Shown in pieces: positions 11,006-23,361 of a DNA stretch of 64,000 nt (its first letter is position 1; each line of letters starts with the position of its first letter). The position numbers and the translations under genes are program-made. Below the pieces are notes generated by a model. It saw only the letters and a program-made list of their open reading frames with translations. It ran no database searches and was not told the DNA's origin. The DNA is from Muscardinus avellanarius (Eukaryota; Chordata; Mammalia; Rodentia; Gliridae): NCBI GenBank assembly GCA_963383645.1, contig OY726560.1, forward strand, positions 67,451,323 to 67,515,322, given 5' to 3'.

Positions 11006-11569
11006 AATTTTTAAAAGTTAGAATAGGCAAACTAAAATCTAAACAATTCAAATTGATCCTAACCAGGCAGTCTTTGCTCTGTTATATCTGTTGAATGTTA
11101 ATAAGTTCCTTTAATTTAAAAAACCTATACTGCCACTCTCTTACTCATTTCAGCTTATTTTCTGAATTTGCTTTTTATATAAATTACAACGTATAATATT
11201 TATGGAGTGCAAACATTAGTCAAGATTGATAAAATTTATGTAGGCGTATTATCATCTCATTTTGGTTACATACACAGTAAGGCCAGAGAGAAACCTTTGA
11301 GGCCTAGAATAAAGTTACTACAGACCAGTCCCTGTAGTCTAAAAAAAATAATGGCAAGCGAAGTCGCATTTCATTTAAAAAATGCTCCTTGCCAGTAAAG
11401 TTTTAAATTTGGTTCTCTCCCACCCCATAATATCCTTCTGTTTTCTGGAGCAGGGCTTCTTTTGGTTTATATTTTATGTGTGAAATTTGGACACCAATAG
11501 TAGATCCTTTAAGGAGGACAAGGAGGGAGATCTCAGTTAGTGACAATAATTTTTTAAAAAGAAAATGAC

Positions 11570-11737
11570 TTGGAGCAGGGAGTGGTGGCACATGCCTGCA
11601 ACCCCAGTAACTGGAAGGCTGGGACAGGAAGATCTCAGGTCCGAGGACAGTCTCAGCAAGTAAGTGAGACTCCCAGCAACCTAGCAAGACCTGTTTCAAA
11701 ACAAAAAATAAAAAGGGCTGGGGATATCTCTGCAGAA
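11570..11737 (+). mobile_element. B1-type SINE with partial ID half
   Basis: GAGCAGGGAGTGGTGGCACA head, GCAAGACCTGTTTCAAAAC middle, then an ID half that breaks off at GGCTGGGGATATCTCTGCAG. Confidence 0.78.
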
Positions 11738-11754
11738 CGATGCCTTCCTTTTTC

Positions 11755-11885
11755 TGTTTGTTTTGTTTTGTTTTGACTTGAGGTGGGGTCTTGTGTGTTG
11801 CCCTGGCTGGCCTTGAACCCATGGTCTCCAGTGATCCTCCTGCTTCAGACATCTGAATAGCGGAAACTTTGGTGCACACCATGTT
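11755..11885 (-). mobile_element. B1 monomer SINE
   Basis: Antisense 7SL-derived monomer: TGAGGTGGGGTCTTGTGTG, CCTGGCTGGCCTTGAACCC, GATCCTCCTGCTTCAG, with a TTTTG-type tail. Confidence 0.7.
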
Positions 11886-12492
11886 CCCAGCTGGAGGGGT
11901 TCCCTATTTGGAAACTTCCTTGCTCAGAATTCTAGAAGAAAATACACTGGACTTTCCACTCCTTCCTCCACATTTTAAGGACAGACGTTGGGCAATTCTG
12001 AGTCAGTGTTTCTAAATTCTTCTTATAAATTATGCAGCAATCAGGGTGTATTAAGACATCGCAGAGGGTAAAGTTGACTTCTCAGCATGTCTGCATTATC
12101 TTTCCATAAAGAAGTTGACATTGATTCAATCAAAATATTACCAATAAAAATAAACACTTAAAATATTTAAGGGGGACGATTTTCTTGTGTTTTGAGGTTC
12201 AGCATTTTAAAATCTTCCAAATTTAATGGGACATCCTTCTATATAGAAAATTTTGGTGGTATTTAATTTTAAGAAAGTTTTTTTGTGGTCACTTTTAGTC
12301 AATTTAGGCTTAATTGCTTTAGCATTAATAATTTGACATAAACTATAACAGATTTTGTTTCTCTGATAAACTTTTGTCCGTGCTCAGTTCCAATGTATTT
12401 GTAATTTTCTAGAGAAAAGATGTCTACTTTTAGGCAATTAACTATTACGTCATTGAAAGTTACTGATTTGTGTTCATTAGAAGATAATATTA

Positions 12493-12678
12493 GGCTGGGT
12501 GTGGTGGTACACTCCCTTTAATTCCTGTACTTGGGAGGCTGACACAGGTTCCTAGTCAGTCTCAGCGACTTGATAAGACCCTTAAAAAAAACATAGGGCT
12601 GAGGATGTAGTTCAGAGGTAAAATACCCTTTGATTCAATCCCCTGTCTTACCCCCCCCAAAAAAAAAAGAAAGAAAGA
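12493..12678 (+). mobile_element. B1/ID-type SINE, shortened
   Basis: GGCTGGGTGTGGTGGTACAC head and GGGCTGAGGATGTAGTTCAG ID half with an AAAG-rich tail. Confidence 0.85.
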
Positions 12679-13489
12679 AGAATTAAAAAAGAAAGGACAG
12701 TATTAACATCACTGAATTCTAAGTGTATTCACTCTTTCAGAAGTTTCCAAAGGTCACGTTGTGGCTGTTGCGATGATCGAGTCGTGGTTTGCCGTTGGGA
12801 GGCTTAGGGCCCACTGAGGGAGATGGGACAAGTACAGATGGAAATATAATAAGACCATAAAAAAGGCTGGACACCATGGTGTGAAGGACGGAAGGCAGGC
12901 CAGGGGACATCTAATTTGGGAGTCAGGAAAAGGACATGGGCGGGCTGGATTCCACATGAGCCCTTTAAAGAGGGGTGGTGGGAGTGTTCCAGGCAGAGAG
13001 TGCCAAGGGCAGCCGCAGGACTCCTGGGTGTGCTTGAGAATGCTGGACAAGCTCATTGAGCTTGGTGGGGTGGGTCGTGGGGGGACCTGGGAGTTAGGTT
13101 GGGAATTGAGGTGTGGCTGTAGTGTGCTGTCCAGCCTTTCACTGGGTTCCTCCCTCTCAGAGAGTGGGAGGTCTGAGCAGGTGTTTGGCAGACAAGGAAG
13201 GCAAATGAGGGAGTCCAAGAAGAAAGCTGCCAACAGAGCCCAAGGGAGAGGTCTGAGCAGAAGAGAAGGACAGAAGAGGACAGAGCCTGCTGTCCTGGTC
13301 CGCCTGCTCCTGCTTAAATGCCTGCTCAGAGCGTCCAGGGAGGGCCTCCTGTGTCACTTACAGGAAAGCGCCCTCCCTATGGGACTCACCTGATCCGACC
13401 CCTCCCTACCTCTTCCACCCCATCTCCTTCTTTCAGTTCATTTGTTGGCTCTACTACAGGCACCATGTGCTCATCACCGGACCTCAGAT

Positions 13490-13690
13490 GTGCCAGGCAT
13501 GTGTTTACCCCAGGGCCTGTGCACTTCGCACTGTCTCTGGCTTCTTAATGAGACCAATCCCCCCCTCCTTCAGTGAGGCCTTCCCTAGCTACCCGACTTA
13601 AAGACCACCAGTCTCCCCTGCAACATTTCTCACCTCCTCTCCCTCCTTTATTTTTCTGTTTCCCACTCATCAATAACCTATGATGTACAT
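13490..13690 (+). mobile_element. L2 LINE fragment
   Basis: GGGCCTGTGCACTTCGCACTG, TTCAGTGAGGCCTTCCCTAG and CTCCTTTATTTTTCTGTTTC in L2 order. Diverged and ancient. Confidence 0.65.
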
Positions 13691-14632
13691 AGTTAGGAAA
13701 AGCTATGGCTTCCATGAAGAAAACAGAAAGTTCCCATGTTGATAATGGTGGAACTTTTGCTTTGGAGACCAGGAAGCTCAGTCAGGTCTGGAGCTCAGGT
13801 AGCGTCTGATGGCCATATTAAATTCCTTCCCCTGGTTTTCACATTCTGCTCTTTGTTTTCTGTATCTTGGACTTTCTGTTTCATTTCTGTTTTTCTTTTA
13901 TTTTGTTTTGAGTTTTCTTGTGGTCAGACAGACCTTTAGATTTGGACATATGGCTTATGGGTTCATAGGGTAAACTGTAGAAGTCAATGGCCTAACAAAG
14001 AGTCTCTAAAAAAGAAAGCTTTTTCTTTGCATCTGCATAATAACCACGGGTACTCATCAGGGTAGGATCCACTTAGATATACGGAAATACTTGTGAGCAC
14101 CAAATTTAAATAAGCCAGGTAGCACCCTGGCCAGTCGCCACTGACGATGCACGTGGGGCCTGCTGTTTCTGTCCACCTGTCTAGTGAGCGGTCCCGCCTC
14201 CCTGTGCTAAGCTGTAAGGTGATGTCACGTGCCAGCATCATCTGATTCCTCCTGTCTGTTTCCAGGGAAGTAGGGACTGCCATTTGTCAGTGTGTTCTGG
14301 AGGGGAGGGAGTTCTTGAAATTCTTGTGGGGACCCATGATGGGGGAGCCCAGGGCATCTTTAGTTTCACAGAAAATGAGCAAGAAGCAGGCCCTATGTTA
14401 GCCATGTTGAATGCTATGAGAAGCTTTGGTATTGCAAATAGTTTGATGCTCCTGGGTAACAGGCAAAGCTCGTATCTGCTCGCTGTCCAAGGACATTCAT
14501 GGGGGACGGGGTACAAGGCTTACTGGCCATAAAAGATATTATTAAGGGTTTAATGGCATGATTATGATGTTTCTACCAGTTTTTTTTCTACCAGGCTTTT
14601 GATGTATCAGAGGGCTTAAAAGTATACAAATA

Positions 14633-14793
14633 AGCCGGATGTAGTAGCACGCACCTGTAACCCCAGTACTTAGTAGGCTGAGACAGGAAGACAGCAAGTT
14701 TGAGGTCAGCCTTGGCAATTTAGCAAGACCATTTCAAAGTAAAATAAAATGAGGGGAGGAGTGTAGCTCAGCGGGAGAACAAGTCTGAGTTTC

Positions 14794-14798
<5 letters not shown>
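14633..14798 (+). mobile_element. B1/ID-type SINE ending in a CA microsatellite
   Basis: Head GCCGGATGTAGTAGCACGCA; ID half GTGTAGCTCAGCGGGAGAAC. The flanks share TATACAAAT before the head and after the CA array, so the microsatellite lies inside the TSD-bounded insertion. Confidence 0.85.

Positions 14799-14799
<1 letters not shown>

Positions 14800-14859
<60 letters not shown>
14800..14859. repeat. (CA)n microsatellite
   Basis: About 30 uninterrupted CA units at the tail of the preceding SINE. Confidence 0.98.
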
Positions 14860-14861
<2 letters not shown>

Positions 14862-16308
14862 TACAAATTAAAGAACCAGAAGATTAGCCATAAGGAGAAA
14901 ATTACTTTTAGTACTAAGAAGGGAATCAAGGAATATTTCTTAAAATTCCTTGAGAGATGTTAAAGGAAGCTGTGTTCTAATTTGTCCCCACGTGATTTTA
15001 ATTTATAGAGACGACTATGATGACATGAAGTGGTTAATGCCACTTACAGAGCAGTTTATTTCTTAGATTTCTCATGGGGGCTTGGTCAGAGGGCAGAAGT
15101 AGGAGTGGCCAGAGCCTTCATGGGGTTTCCTTGGGAAGCAGTTCCATACAGCTGGTTGGAGACACACGGCCGCTCTGGGCTGTAGGGCCAGGTGTCTGCT
15201 TCTGGTCCGTGGGTGCCCGGCATGTGAGAGCCAGCAAGAAGGTGGCTTCTGTTACAGACTTGAGCTTTTTTGCTTATGGAGATGTTCTTCTTCCACAGGC
15301 CAAGCCCTTTGCTGCCTCTAAGAAGTGGTTAGGCTTGGGAAGGGTTGTCTGTCTTGGGTCAGTAAGCCTGAGATGTCAAGAAATTATATGCAATAGAGAG
15401 TAAAAACCATGATTAATATAGAAGCCATGTGATAGAGCCAGAGTGGCCCTCGCTGCTCCATTCAGCTGTCATTATCATGTGATGGTCCTTCTATTTTTTT
15501 TTTAACCACATCCTCTCTTTTTCCTGAACCTTTAAGGGAACAAAACCCTGTATTTAACGGTATTGCATTATTTTATAATTTATCAATAAAAATCCCAATC
15601 TTTTATACAGCAATGATTGTCCACCTTGTTATTTCTTTTTTTTATTCTTGGTCTTTGTACCCACTGTGAATTCAATGTCCATTTTGACTTTAGTCAATTT
15701 AAGTTGCTTTAATGTGCTTGTTCAAGTACTGTTAACTCAAATGATACTTTTATATGAGAAATTAGCATTATCTATTACCTATGATTTTAGGGAAAGGACT
15801 AGGTTTGTCCCCAAATATCATTTTAAGTACTGAGATACATGGCTGGAATTTTTATTTTAAGAAGGATTTTATTTTTTCTTCTCTCTCTCTGAAGTATCTT
15901 TTTTTGGAGAGACTACTATAGAACTAAGAACTCAGGATGTATATATTAGAACTTATAGTCCTTTCCCTCAAAGGGAGACAGAGGAAAGAGACAGTACATT
16001 ATGTTAAATCTTAAGATGGAGGTAAGCACGTTCTAAGGAAGACGGGAGGAAGGAGAGGAAAGACTTCACAGGTTTGCTGCCTCAGGGGAGGATTTCTCCT
16101 GTGTTTTATGTCTATAGTGCAAAAATCAGAATGTACCCAAATATTTAAAGAATAAAATGAAAGTGAATTCCAATCTTATTTCTGAAAGTAATTAATTTTT
16201 TAGAGTACAAAAGTATTTGCATTTTGAAAGTAGATAGAGGAGCTGTCACTCAACATTGTGACTTTACTGAATACCACTAAATTGTTCACTTTAAAATAGT
16301 TTGGTTTG

Positions 16309-16427
16309 TGGTGTATTCATTTCGAGTCACCTCCCCCCATGCCATTTGGCATGGGGCTGTATTTCTATTTTCTGTCTTTCTGTCTTTCTAATAAACTTCT
16401 TTAAATCTTCAAAAAAAATAACAAAAT
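16309..16427 (+). mobile_element. Retrocopy of an LTR R-segment RNA (copy 1)
   Basis: About 100 bp almost identical to 25056-25154 of the solo LTR at 24608-25331. It starts GGTGTATTCATTTCGAG, contains the hairpin ATGCCATTTGGCAT and AATAAA, ends TTAAATCTTC, and carries an A-rich tail (16411-16427). A perfect 16-bp TSD, AAAATAGTTTGGTTTG, lies at 16293-16308 and 16428-16443. The ends coincide with the LTR's predicted start site (about 32 bp after TATAAAA) and cleavage site (15 bp after AATAAA). It is therefore a retrotransposed short RNA and not a broken LTR. Confidence 0.88.
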
Positions 16428-16443
16428 AAAATAGTTTGGTTTG

Positions 16444-16668
16444 AGCCAGGTGTGGTGGCGCATGCTTGTAATCCCAGCTTTTGGGAGGCTGAGACAGGAG
16501 AATCGCGGTTTGAGGCCAGCCTCAACTACTTAGTGAGGTTCCTTGCAACTAGTGAGATCCTGTTTCAAAGTAAAAAATAAAGAAAAGGACTAGGAGTGTA
16601 GCTTGGAGGTAGAATGCCCCCTGGGTTCCATCCCCAGTAACGCAAAAAAAAAAAAAAAAAAAAAAAAA
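16444..16668 (+). mobile_element. B1/ID-type SINE
   Basis: Full dimer starting immediately after the right TSD of the R-segment retrocopy, with a 25-A tail (16644-16668). Confidence 0.92.
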
Positions 16669-16677
16669 TTCTGTTTG

Positions 16678-16858
16678 CCAGGTGCAGTGGTACTTGCCTG
16701 CAATCCCAACTATTCCAGTGGTTGAGACAAGAGGATCCCAAGTTTGAGGGTGACCTGGGAAACTCAGACAGACCCTGTTTCAAAATAAAAAATAAAAAGA
16801 GCTTGGGGTACAGTTCAGTGGTAGAGCCCCTGCGTTCAATTCCCAGTACCACATAAAA
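16678..16858 (+). mobile_element. B1/ID-type SINE
   Basis: Head GCCAGGTGCAGTGGTACTTG, ID half GCTTGGGGTACAGTTCAGTGG. Adjacent to the previous SINE in the same orientation. Confidence 0.88.
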
Positions 16859-17344
16859 ATTTCATTTTGTTATGTGAATTTCACTTCAGTAAATTATTTC
16901 TCAGAGCTATGTATTTTACTTGAATTTAGACACAAGAAAATAAACAACATGGGTGGATGAACTTGAGATACATGCCAACTCAGAAGCAGCAGATCACGGG
17001 GAAAAAAATTTTCTTGTAAAAATAAAAGGAAGGTAAAAAAATATGCTAAAATTAATTGGTATATGGAAATAAGCATTCATTATTATGGCCTAGAATCCCA
17101 GAGAAAATGTCAGATTAGGCTGTTGTATTATCTAGTAATATTAGTTAAACCATCAAAACTCCTTCAAGCTTTTTTGCTTAAAAAGGCAGTTGCATAATTA
17201 TCTAAAAATTCCAACATATAAAATGCCTCTTTCCCAGACATCCTGAATAGACAAAAATGTTATATAAATGAATATTATACTCTTCCTTCTATTAACATTT
17301 AATTTTTTTAGCTTACTTTTTAGTTTGTAATTCTCCAAATTCAT

Positions 17345-17363
17345 TAAGGATTTTAAGCTTTGT

Positions 17364-17398
<35 letters not shown>

Positions 17399-17570
17399 TT
17401 CTATTTTTGGGGACTGAACCCAGGCCCACTGAACTACATCCTCAGCCCTGTTTACTTTTTGATTTTGAGACAGGGTCTCGGTAAGTTGCACAGGCTGGTT
17501 TTGAACTTGTGATCCTCCTTCCTCAACCTCTTGAGTCACTGGGATTACAGATGTGGCCACTATGCCCATT
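17345..17570 (-). mobile_element. B1/ID-type SINE with (TTTA)n tail
   Basis: Antisense copy; the T-rich tail has expanded to about ten TTTA units (17362-17400) before GGGGACTGAACCCAGG and GAGACAGGGTCTCGG. Confidence 0.9.
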
Positions 17571-17573
17571 AAA

Positions 17574-17576
<3 letters not shown>

Positions 17577-17621
<45 letters not shown>
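17577..17621. repeat. (GT)n microsatellite
   Basis: About 22 GT units at the antisense tail of the next SINE. Confidence 0.97.
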
Positions 17622-17625
<4 letters not shown>

Positions 17626-18020
17626 GGAGATTGAACCCAGAGTCTATACCTCTTTTTTTTTTTTTTTTGCGGGTTTGCGGATGCAACCCAGGCCATTTGA
17701 TCTCTGAGCTACACCCCCTACCCTATTTTTTATTCATTATTTTGAAACAGGGTCTCACTAAGTTGCAGAGGGCCTCACTAAGTAGCTGAGGCTGTCTGTG
17801 CACCACGATCCTCCAGTCTCAGCCTCCCGAATGCTGTGATTACAAGTGTGCGCCACCACACCCAGCTTTGAGCCCTTTTTATTTTTTATTTTGAAACAGT
17901 GCCTTGCTAAGTTGCTGGGGTTCTCAATAAATTCTTATGGCTCGCCTTGAACCTGCAGTCTTCCTGTCTCAGCTCTCCAAGTACTGGGCCTCCAGCGGTG
18001 TAACACAGCACCTACCTCCC
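17622..18020 (-). mobile_element. Older B1/ID SINE split by a younger one
   Basis: The ID half at 17622-17652 (TTATTGGAGATTGAACCCAG) resumes at about 17870 (GAGCCCTTTTTATTTTTTAT, TTTGAAACAGTGCCTTGC). The gap is the inserted SINE listed next. Confidence 0.82.
17653..17868 (-). mobile_element. B1/ID-type SINE nested in an older SINE
   Basis: T-run, GCGGGTTTGCGGATGCAACC, complete body, ending GCGCCACCACACCCAGC. Wholly contained in the SINE above. Confidence 0.88.
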
Positions 18021-18244
18021 ACAGATTCTTTAGCCTTAAAGAGCCATTCTTTTTTGAAAAAATGTACTGTGTCCTCCATATTTTTAGTGTTTTTGGCAAG
18101 GCCACCACTCGACTGTAGACCATTCTCCATCCTATAACACGCTTTCTGTGGAATGGCCTTCATTTTCTCACAGGTATATGGATAAATTGTTTCAGATAAA
18201 TTATTGTTGTGATATAATCAAGAATGTTAATGAATAAATGTATT

Positions 18245-18245
<1 letters not shown>

Positions 18246-18303
<58 letters not shown>
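18246..18303. repeat. (GA)n microsatellite
   Basis: About 28 GA units with one AA interruption, joined to an antisense ID monomer. Confidence 0.97.
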
Positions 18304-18304
18304 T

Positions 18305-18380
18305 GTTTCTGGGGATTAATTACAAGGGCCTTTTGCATGCTAAGCAAGCACTCTACCACTGAGCTGCTCTACCAGCTCCT
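18305..18380 (-). mobile_element. Solitary ID-like SINE monomer
   Basis: TTTCTGGGGATTAATTACAAG, GCATGCTAAGCAAGCACTCT, ACCACTGAGCTGC: classical ID-type tRNA-derived sequence without the B1 half. Confidence 0.8.
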
Positions 18381-18881
18381 TCCCAGTCTATTTTTTGAAT
18401 GCATACTATAAGCCAGATGCATGCTGGGATGTGAAGATGTACAGATACACCAAGGGCCTGCCTTTGTAGCATTTACTGTTTCTTGAAGGAAGAAGAGAGT
18501 GAACACAGGCTGCTATATAAGAACTGATGACTAGACCAAGTACCCTAGAGATAGAGACGGGGTCTCCAGGCCTATTGGGAGGGGCTGGACAACTCTTTAC
18601 AGAAGAGGATGCTAATATGGATATTTCAATGATGAGTTTGGCATTGGCCATGGAGACTGCAGGGGAATATGTAAACAATTTAGAGAGGAGAAGGATCACG
18701 GGCCTGGGCAGAGCCTGTGTCCGGCAATCACAGGACTTCAGCCTGGAAGGCCAGCAGGAGCCACATCCTGTAGGGCCCACTGTGCGAGGTGGAGTTCCTG
18801 GTAGCTGGGCCCACTTCTCTTAGGTGTGGTCAGTCCCGTTGTTGGTAGATCTTTTCCAAACATACCATTATTTTATATTTT

Positions 18882-19078
18882 TTGCGGTACTGGGGATGGA
18901 ACCCAGGGGCATTCTACCACTGAGCTACATCCCCAGCCCTACTTTTTATTGTTTATTTTGAAACGGTCTCACTGAGTTGCAAGGCGCCTCACTAAGTAGC
19001 TGAGATTTTCTGCAAACCATGATCCTCCTGGCTCAGCTTCCTACATGCTAGGATTACAAGGATGCACCACCATGCAAA
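18882..19078 (-). mobile_element. B1/ID-type SINE
   Basis: GCGGTACTGGGGATGGAACC through CACCACCATGCAAACATACC. ACATACCATT precedes and follows the element, a likely TSD. Confidence 0.9.
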
Positions 19079-19737
19079 CATACCATTGTTTTTAAAAGTT
19101 TGTTTTCTACAACAAGAGCAAAAGAGTGTGATATAGGGACATCTGGGTGGTAGAGGACAGAAGCACATTCAAGTCACCTGAGATACTGGGGTCGCAGCAT
19201 TAGGCTCCAGAGGCTACAGAAGCCCTGACAGTCTGGCCCCTGGCAAAAGAGACCGGGCCACCCTGCAGAACAGCTGTGGCCTGGGCTCCCTGTGAGGCGG
19301 CCATTTTCTTCCTTTTTTGCTTACTGTGACCTGCTTCGTGCTCCCCACTTCTTTCTCTGCGGGTCTCCAGTGCAAGTACTGAGGGAGACAATGTGAGCTT
19401 TGCCCTGTCTTCTCACACAGGTGCCCCAGTCCTCCCTCGTCCTCAGCTGGGTCCAGCCCCTTCCCCTGGCCCAGTCAGTTCTTTCTGGGGTATCAGGTCA
19501 TGAGATAGAACCCTGCAGCTTCAGCAGAGCGCCTCAGGAGGGGGGGGGGGCTTGCAGTGTGGCAGGTGCCTGCAGACACTTCTCAATGGGACACGCTTCC
19601 CACTAAGCTCCCCTTAAGTGTCTCCCTCCACCCACTTGAAAATGACTGTACCTCTCAGGTTTGCTGAAATGGGTGCTTCTTTAATGTAGTACTCTAAAAA
19701 AGACATCAGTCTAATACACACTTTAAATTCTAGACTT

Positions 19738-19953
19738 TTTTTTTGGTGTGTGTGTGGTACTGGGGGTGAAATCTAGGGACCTTCTACCTCTGGGCTGTAC
19801 TCCCAGACCTATTTCAAACTTTATTTGGAAACAGAGTCTCACTAAGTTGCTGAGAGCCTCACTCAGCAGCTGAGGCTGGCTTCGAACCTGCGCGATCCTC
19901 CTGTCTCAGCCTCCCAAGCGCGGGGATTGCAAGTGTGTGCCACCATGACCAGC
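19738..19953 (-). mobile_element. B1/ID-type SINE with TSD
   Basis: Antisense full dimer with GTGTGTGTGGTACTGGGGG. TSD AAATTCTAGACTTTTT before the T-run and again after the head. Confidence 0.93.
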
Positions 19954-19984
19954 TAAATTCTAGACTTTTTATTTATTTATTTGT

Positions 19985-20155
19985 ACTGGGAACCAAACCT
20001 GGGACATGCAACCTCAGAACTATGCCTCCAGCCCTTTTTATTTTTATTTTGAAATGAGATCTCTACAGGTTGCTGAGGCTAGCCTTGAACCCATAGTCCT
20101 CCTGTCTTAACCTCCCAAGTACTGGGTTTACAGGTATATGGCACCACGCTCAGCC
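19985..20155 (-). mobile_element. B1/ID-type SINE
   Basis: Antisense: GTACTGGGAACCAAACCTGG, CCTCCAGCCC, GAAATGAGATCTCTACAGG, ending GGCACCACGCTCAGCC. Confidence 0.85.
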
Positions 20156-20377
20156 TAGACTGATTTTTTATGAACAAGCATAAAAAATTCACATGTGCTG
20201 GAGCATGTTTGCCCAGTTGTAAAAAAAAAAATTACAAGCCCTGCTGCTTTCTATTAGGCTGTGATCTAAGAGTCTAAGAGGCTATGGAGAAGAATAGATT
20301 GTGGTCTCTGCCTTCACTGACTGATTTGGTCTCTCGTAAACACTGCCCTTATCAGCTTCTACAAGAAGCCTGTCATG

Positions 20378-20596
20378 CTGGGTGTGGTGGCACATGCCTG
20401 TAATCCCAATATTTGGGAGGCTGAGACAGGAGAATTACAGGTTCGAGGCCAGCCCCAGCAATGTAGTGAAGCTTTAAACAGCTTAGTGATACCCTCAGCA
20501 ACTTAATGATACCCTGTTTCAAAACAAAAAATAAAATAGGACTGGGGATGTAACTCAGAGGTAAAATACCCCTGTGTTCAATCTCCAGTACCACCA
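20378..20596 (+). mobile_element. B1/ID-type SINE
   Basis: Head GCTGGGTGTGGTGGCACATG; an internal duplicated CAACTTAGTGATACCC-like block makes it slightly long; tail leads into GGA repeats. Confidence 0.9.
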
Positions 20597-20606
20597 AAAG
20601 AAAAAG

Positions 20607-20675
20607 AAGGACGAGGAGGAGGAAGAGGAGGAGGAGGAGGAGGAGGAGGAGGAGGAGGAGGAGGAGGCAGAAGAG
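20607..20675. repeat. (GGA/GAG)n microsatellite
   Basis: About 20 GGA-type triplets at a SINE tail. The minus strand encodes a spurious poly-serine ORF. Confidence 0.95.
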
Positions 20676-20904
20676 GAAAAGCCTGTCACATTGTGCAGCT
20701 CAGATTTTCTGAAACATTGACTCAAGGACTGCAAGGTCATTGGGAAGGGACCACTGCAAAAGTATCTTAACATAGCCCTGTTGTGACTGGAGTGCAGCTT
20801 AAACTGGGTGTAGGTGCATGGCGTGCTGCCCCACCTACACAACTATTGATGCTCATCTGGAAGGAGCAAGGGGGTCTGTTGATGCTTTTAACACTCCTTT
20901 TAAA

Positions 20905-21095
20905 AGTGACCTCTGGTATGGTAATACATACCTGTAATTCCAGTACTTGGGTGGCTGAGGCAGGAGGATTGCAGGTTTAAGGCCAGCCTCAGCAACATAG
21001 TGAGACCCTTAGCAACTTAGTGAGACACTGTTTCCAAATAAAAAGGGCTAGAGGCTACCTCAGAGGTATAACACCCAGTAACACACACACACACG
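20905..21095 (+). mobile_element. B1/ID-type SINE with short CA tail
   Basis: GGTATGGTAATACATACCTG head, GGGCTAGAGGCTACCTCAG ID half, ACACACAC tail. Confidence 0.85.
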
Positions 21096-21149
21096 ATTGT
21101 TGAATACAGCCTATATTACATGCTCTTAAATTTTGATGCTTTGAATTAA

Positions 21150-21990
21150 ACTTCATTTCTTTTTTTATACAAATTTTTTATTGAAAATAAATGGTATATG
21201 TTTAAACTGTACTTGCTACCCTGTCTCCCCATCCCCGTTCCCCCACCACCACCAATGATTGTCCAGGGTAACCATGCCATATTCATACTTGAACACATAT
21301 TCAGATGTAGACCCTCATTAATCAAGTTCAGCCTTCCTCCTCTCCTATCTTTCCATTCAAACTTTGCTGAGATTTCCCCTCCATTACCTGGAGTCCCACT
21401 GGTATCCTCTATGTTCCCTAGTTTGGGCATATTAGAGGAAACATATGTCCCTTCTCCTTCTCTCTTGGCTGATCTCACTTAACATAATGCTCTCCAGGAC
21501 TTTCCATCTTCTTGCAAATGACATGATTTTGTTCTTTATAGCTGATAGAATTCCATTGTGTGTATTTCCCATAATTTTGCAATCCGTTTATCTGTTGTTG
21601 AGGACCTGGGTTGGTTCCATATTTTGGCTATTACCAATTGTGCTGCTATGAACATAGGTATGCATATGTTGCTGTAGTTCTCTGAATTCAACCCCTTTGG
21701 AAAGATACCCAGGAGTGGTATAGCTGGATCATATGGTGGATCTATTCCCACCTTTCTTAGGAATCTCCACACAGATCTCCATAGTGGCTGAACTAGTTTG
21801 CACTCCCACCAACAGTGTAAAAGAGTTCCTCTTTCCCCACATCCTCACCAGCATTTGTTGTTATTTGATTTCTTTATGCTTGCCATTCTGACTGGGGTTA
21901 GATGGAATCTCAGTGTATACATTTCATTTCTGATGTACTTTTGGTTGAGGAATTTTCTGGTTTTAGTGGCAGCTTGCCCTTATCACTTAA
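21150..21990 (-). mobile_element. 5'-truncated L1 (3' UTR and ORF2 C-terminal region)
   Basis: Antisense L1: T-rich end at 21165-21180, a pyrimidine-rich 3' UTR, then the antisense ORF2 end landmarks TTGTTCTTTATAGCTGATAG, CCAATTGTGCTGCTATGAAC, GATACCCAGGAGTGGTATAG and CACATCCTCACCAGCATTTG. Breaks off at about 21990. No intact ORF. Confidence 0.88.
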
Positions 21991-22207
21991 TTTGTAAAAT
22001 TTCTTAGTATTAAATAATAAAAATGATAATCACTATCATTATGTTATCACTTCTCCATCATGCTTTTTATTACATATTTGATTTTATGACAGAATTATAA
22101 GTGACACAAAGATACTGATCTGAAATCTATTCTACAGTATAAAAATTATGTTGTTTCATTGAAACTGTGAATTTAGAAACTTGTTACTAATTTGATTCTC
22201 TCTCTTG

Positions 22208-22366
22208 GAACTGGGGATTGAACCCTGGGGCATTCTTCCTCTGAGCTATACCTCTGGCCCTAGTTTATTTTTTATTTTGAAACAAGATCTCACTAAATTG
22301 CTGAGACTGGACTCGAACCTGCAATCCTTCTGTCTAAGCTTCCCAAGTACTGGGATTACAGGTGTG
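22208..22366 (-). mobile_element. B1/ID-type SINE
   Basis: Antisense ACTGGGGATTGAACCCTGGG to GGATTACAGGTGTGCA, truncated at the head. Confidence 0.85.
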
Positions 22367-22697
22367 CACTAACTTTACTAAATTAATTTTTTATATCTTA
22401 TATTTTATAATAATTCTGAATTTATATAAAGACTATGGAATAGCACACAGAAGTGCAGTTACCCTGTATTGTAATGATTCTTTAATCATGAACATTTCTG
22501 GGAAGTCACAGACTGGAGGCTCCACTGCTCCCAATATTTCAGTGTGTATTTCCTAAGTATGAGGATGCACTCCTACACTACCATGAGGCTGATACAAAAA
22601 GCAGGAAATTAACATTGAAACTATAGGTCTCATTCACATGTTGCCAATTATCCCAATAATGTTTTTTTATGTGCAAGATGTAGCCTAGTGTCCCATG

Positions 22698-23352
22698 TGT
22701 TACGGTTTTGGGAATATGTTATGGTTTGGGGAAACTGTCCCTGGGGACCCTTGTTAGGGTCCCAGATACAATTTCCCTCAAACCACAAAAGGATAAAAAG
22801 ATAAAAATGCGCAGGTTCTTGTCCTGAGCTAAGGATAAATACACATTAGCCCGGACTCTTGCTGAAGATTTAAAGATTTAAAGTTTATTAAAAAGATAGA
22901 AATACAGAAGATAGTTACAGCATGGGAGGTGGTGGTTTGAGTCAATGCCCCACCAGAGATACAACATGTGGACCAGAGCTTTTATACCCATGACCTCCAT
23001 CTTGTTTATGTAATTCTGACGTAGCAAACATCCCTGTAAGGCTCATCCCCGGCAAGGTGTCTCCTTTCAGTCGACCCCTCCTCCCATCCTAGCTAGATTA
23101 TCCAATTATTATGTAAACCTGTCTTTAGAATGAGGATGAGGAAGTCCTAGTTCCCCTCTCCTATAGACTTGCTAATTACCTTCAGCTAGGTTAATTTAAG
23201 TTTCAATAGCTGTTTGCTTTCTGGCTGAAACCAACGCCAACCAAGTCTGTCTTTCCCCAGGTCTGCCATTTTGACACAATTATTTTTGAAATATATCTAT
23301 TAATAATCAGAGCTTTCTCAAATCTTCCTAAGCCATTCCCAATACTGGTACA
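22698..23352 (-). mobile_element. Solo LTR, same family as 24608-25331, inverted
   Basis: 655-bp LTR with TG...CA ends (TGTTACGG at left, GGTACA at right), reading leftward. On the minus strand it has a TATAAAAG box (about 22987-22980), AATAAA (about 22890) and the same start TGTACCAGTATTGGGAATGG as the plus-strand LTR. The 5-bp flanks CCATG/ACATG match at four of five positions, consistent with a TSD. No internal retroviral sequence adjoins it. Confidence 0.85.
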
Positions 23353-23359
23353 ACATGTA

Positions 23360-23361
<2 letters not shown>

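Noticed and set aside
12754..13393. Overlapping 159-170 aa ORFs on both strands
   Set aside because: GC-rich, stop-poor sequence without domains or splice signals, next to an L2 fragment.
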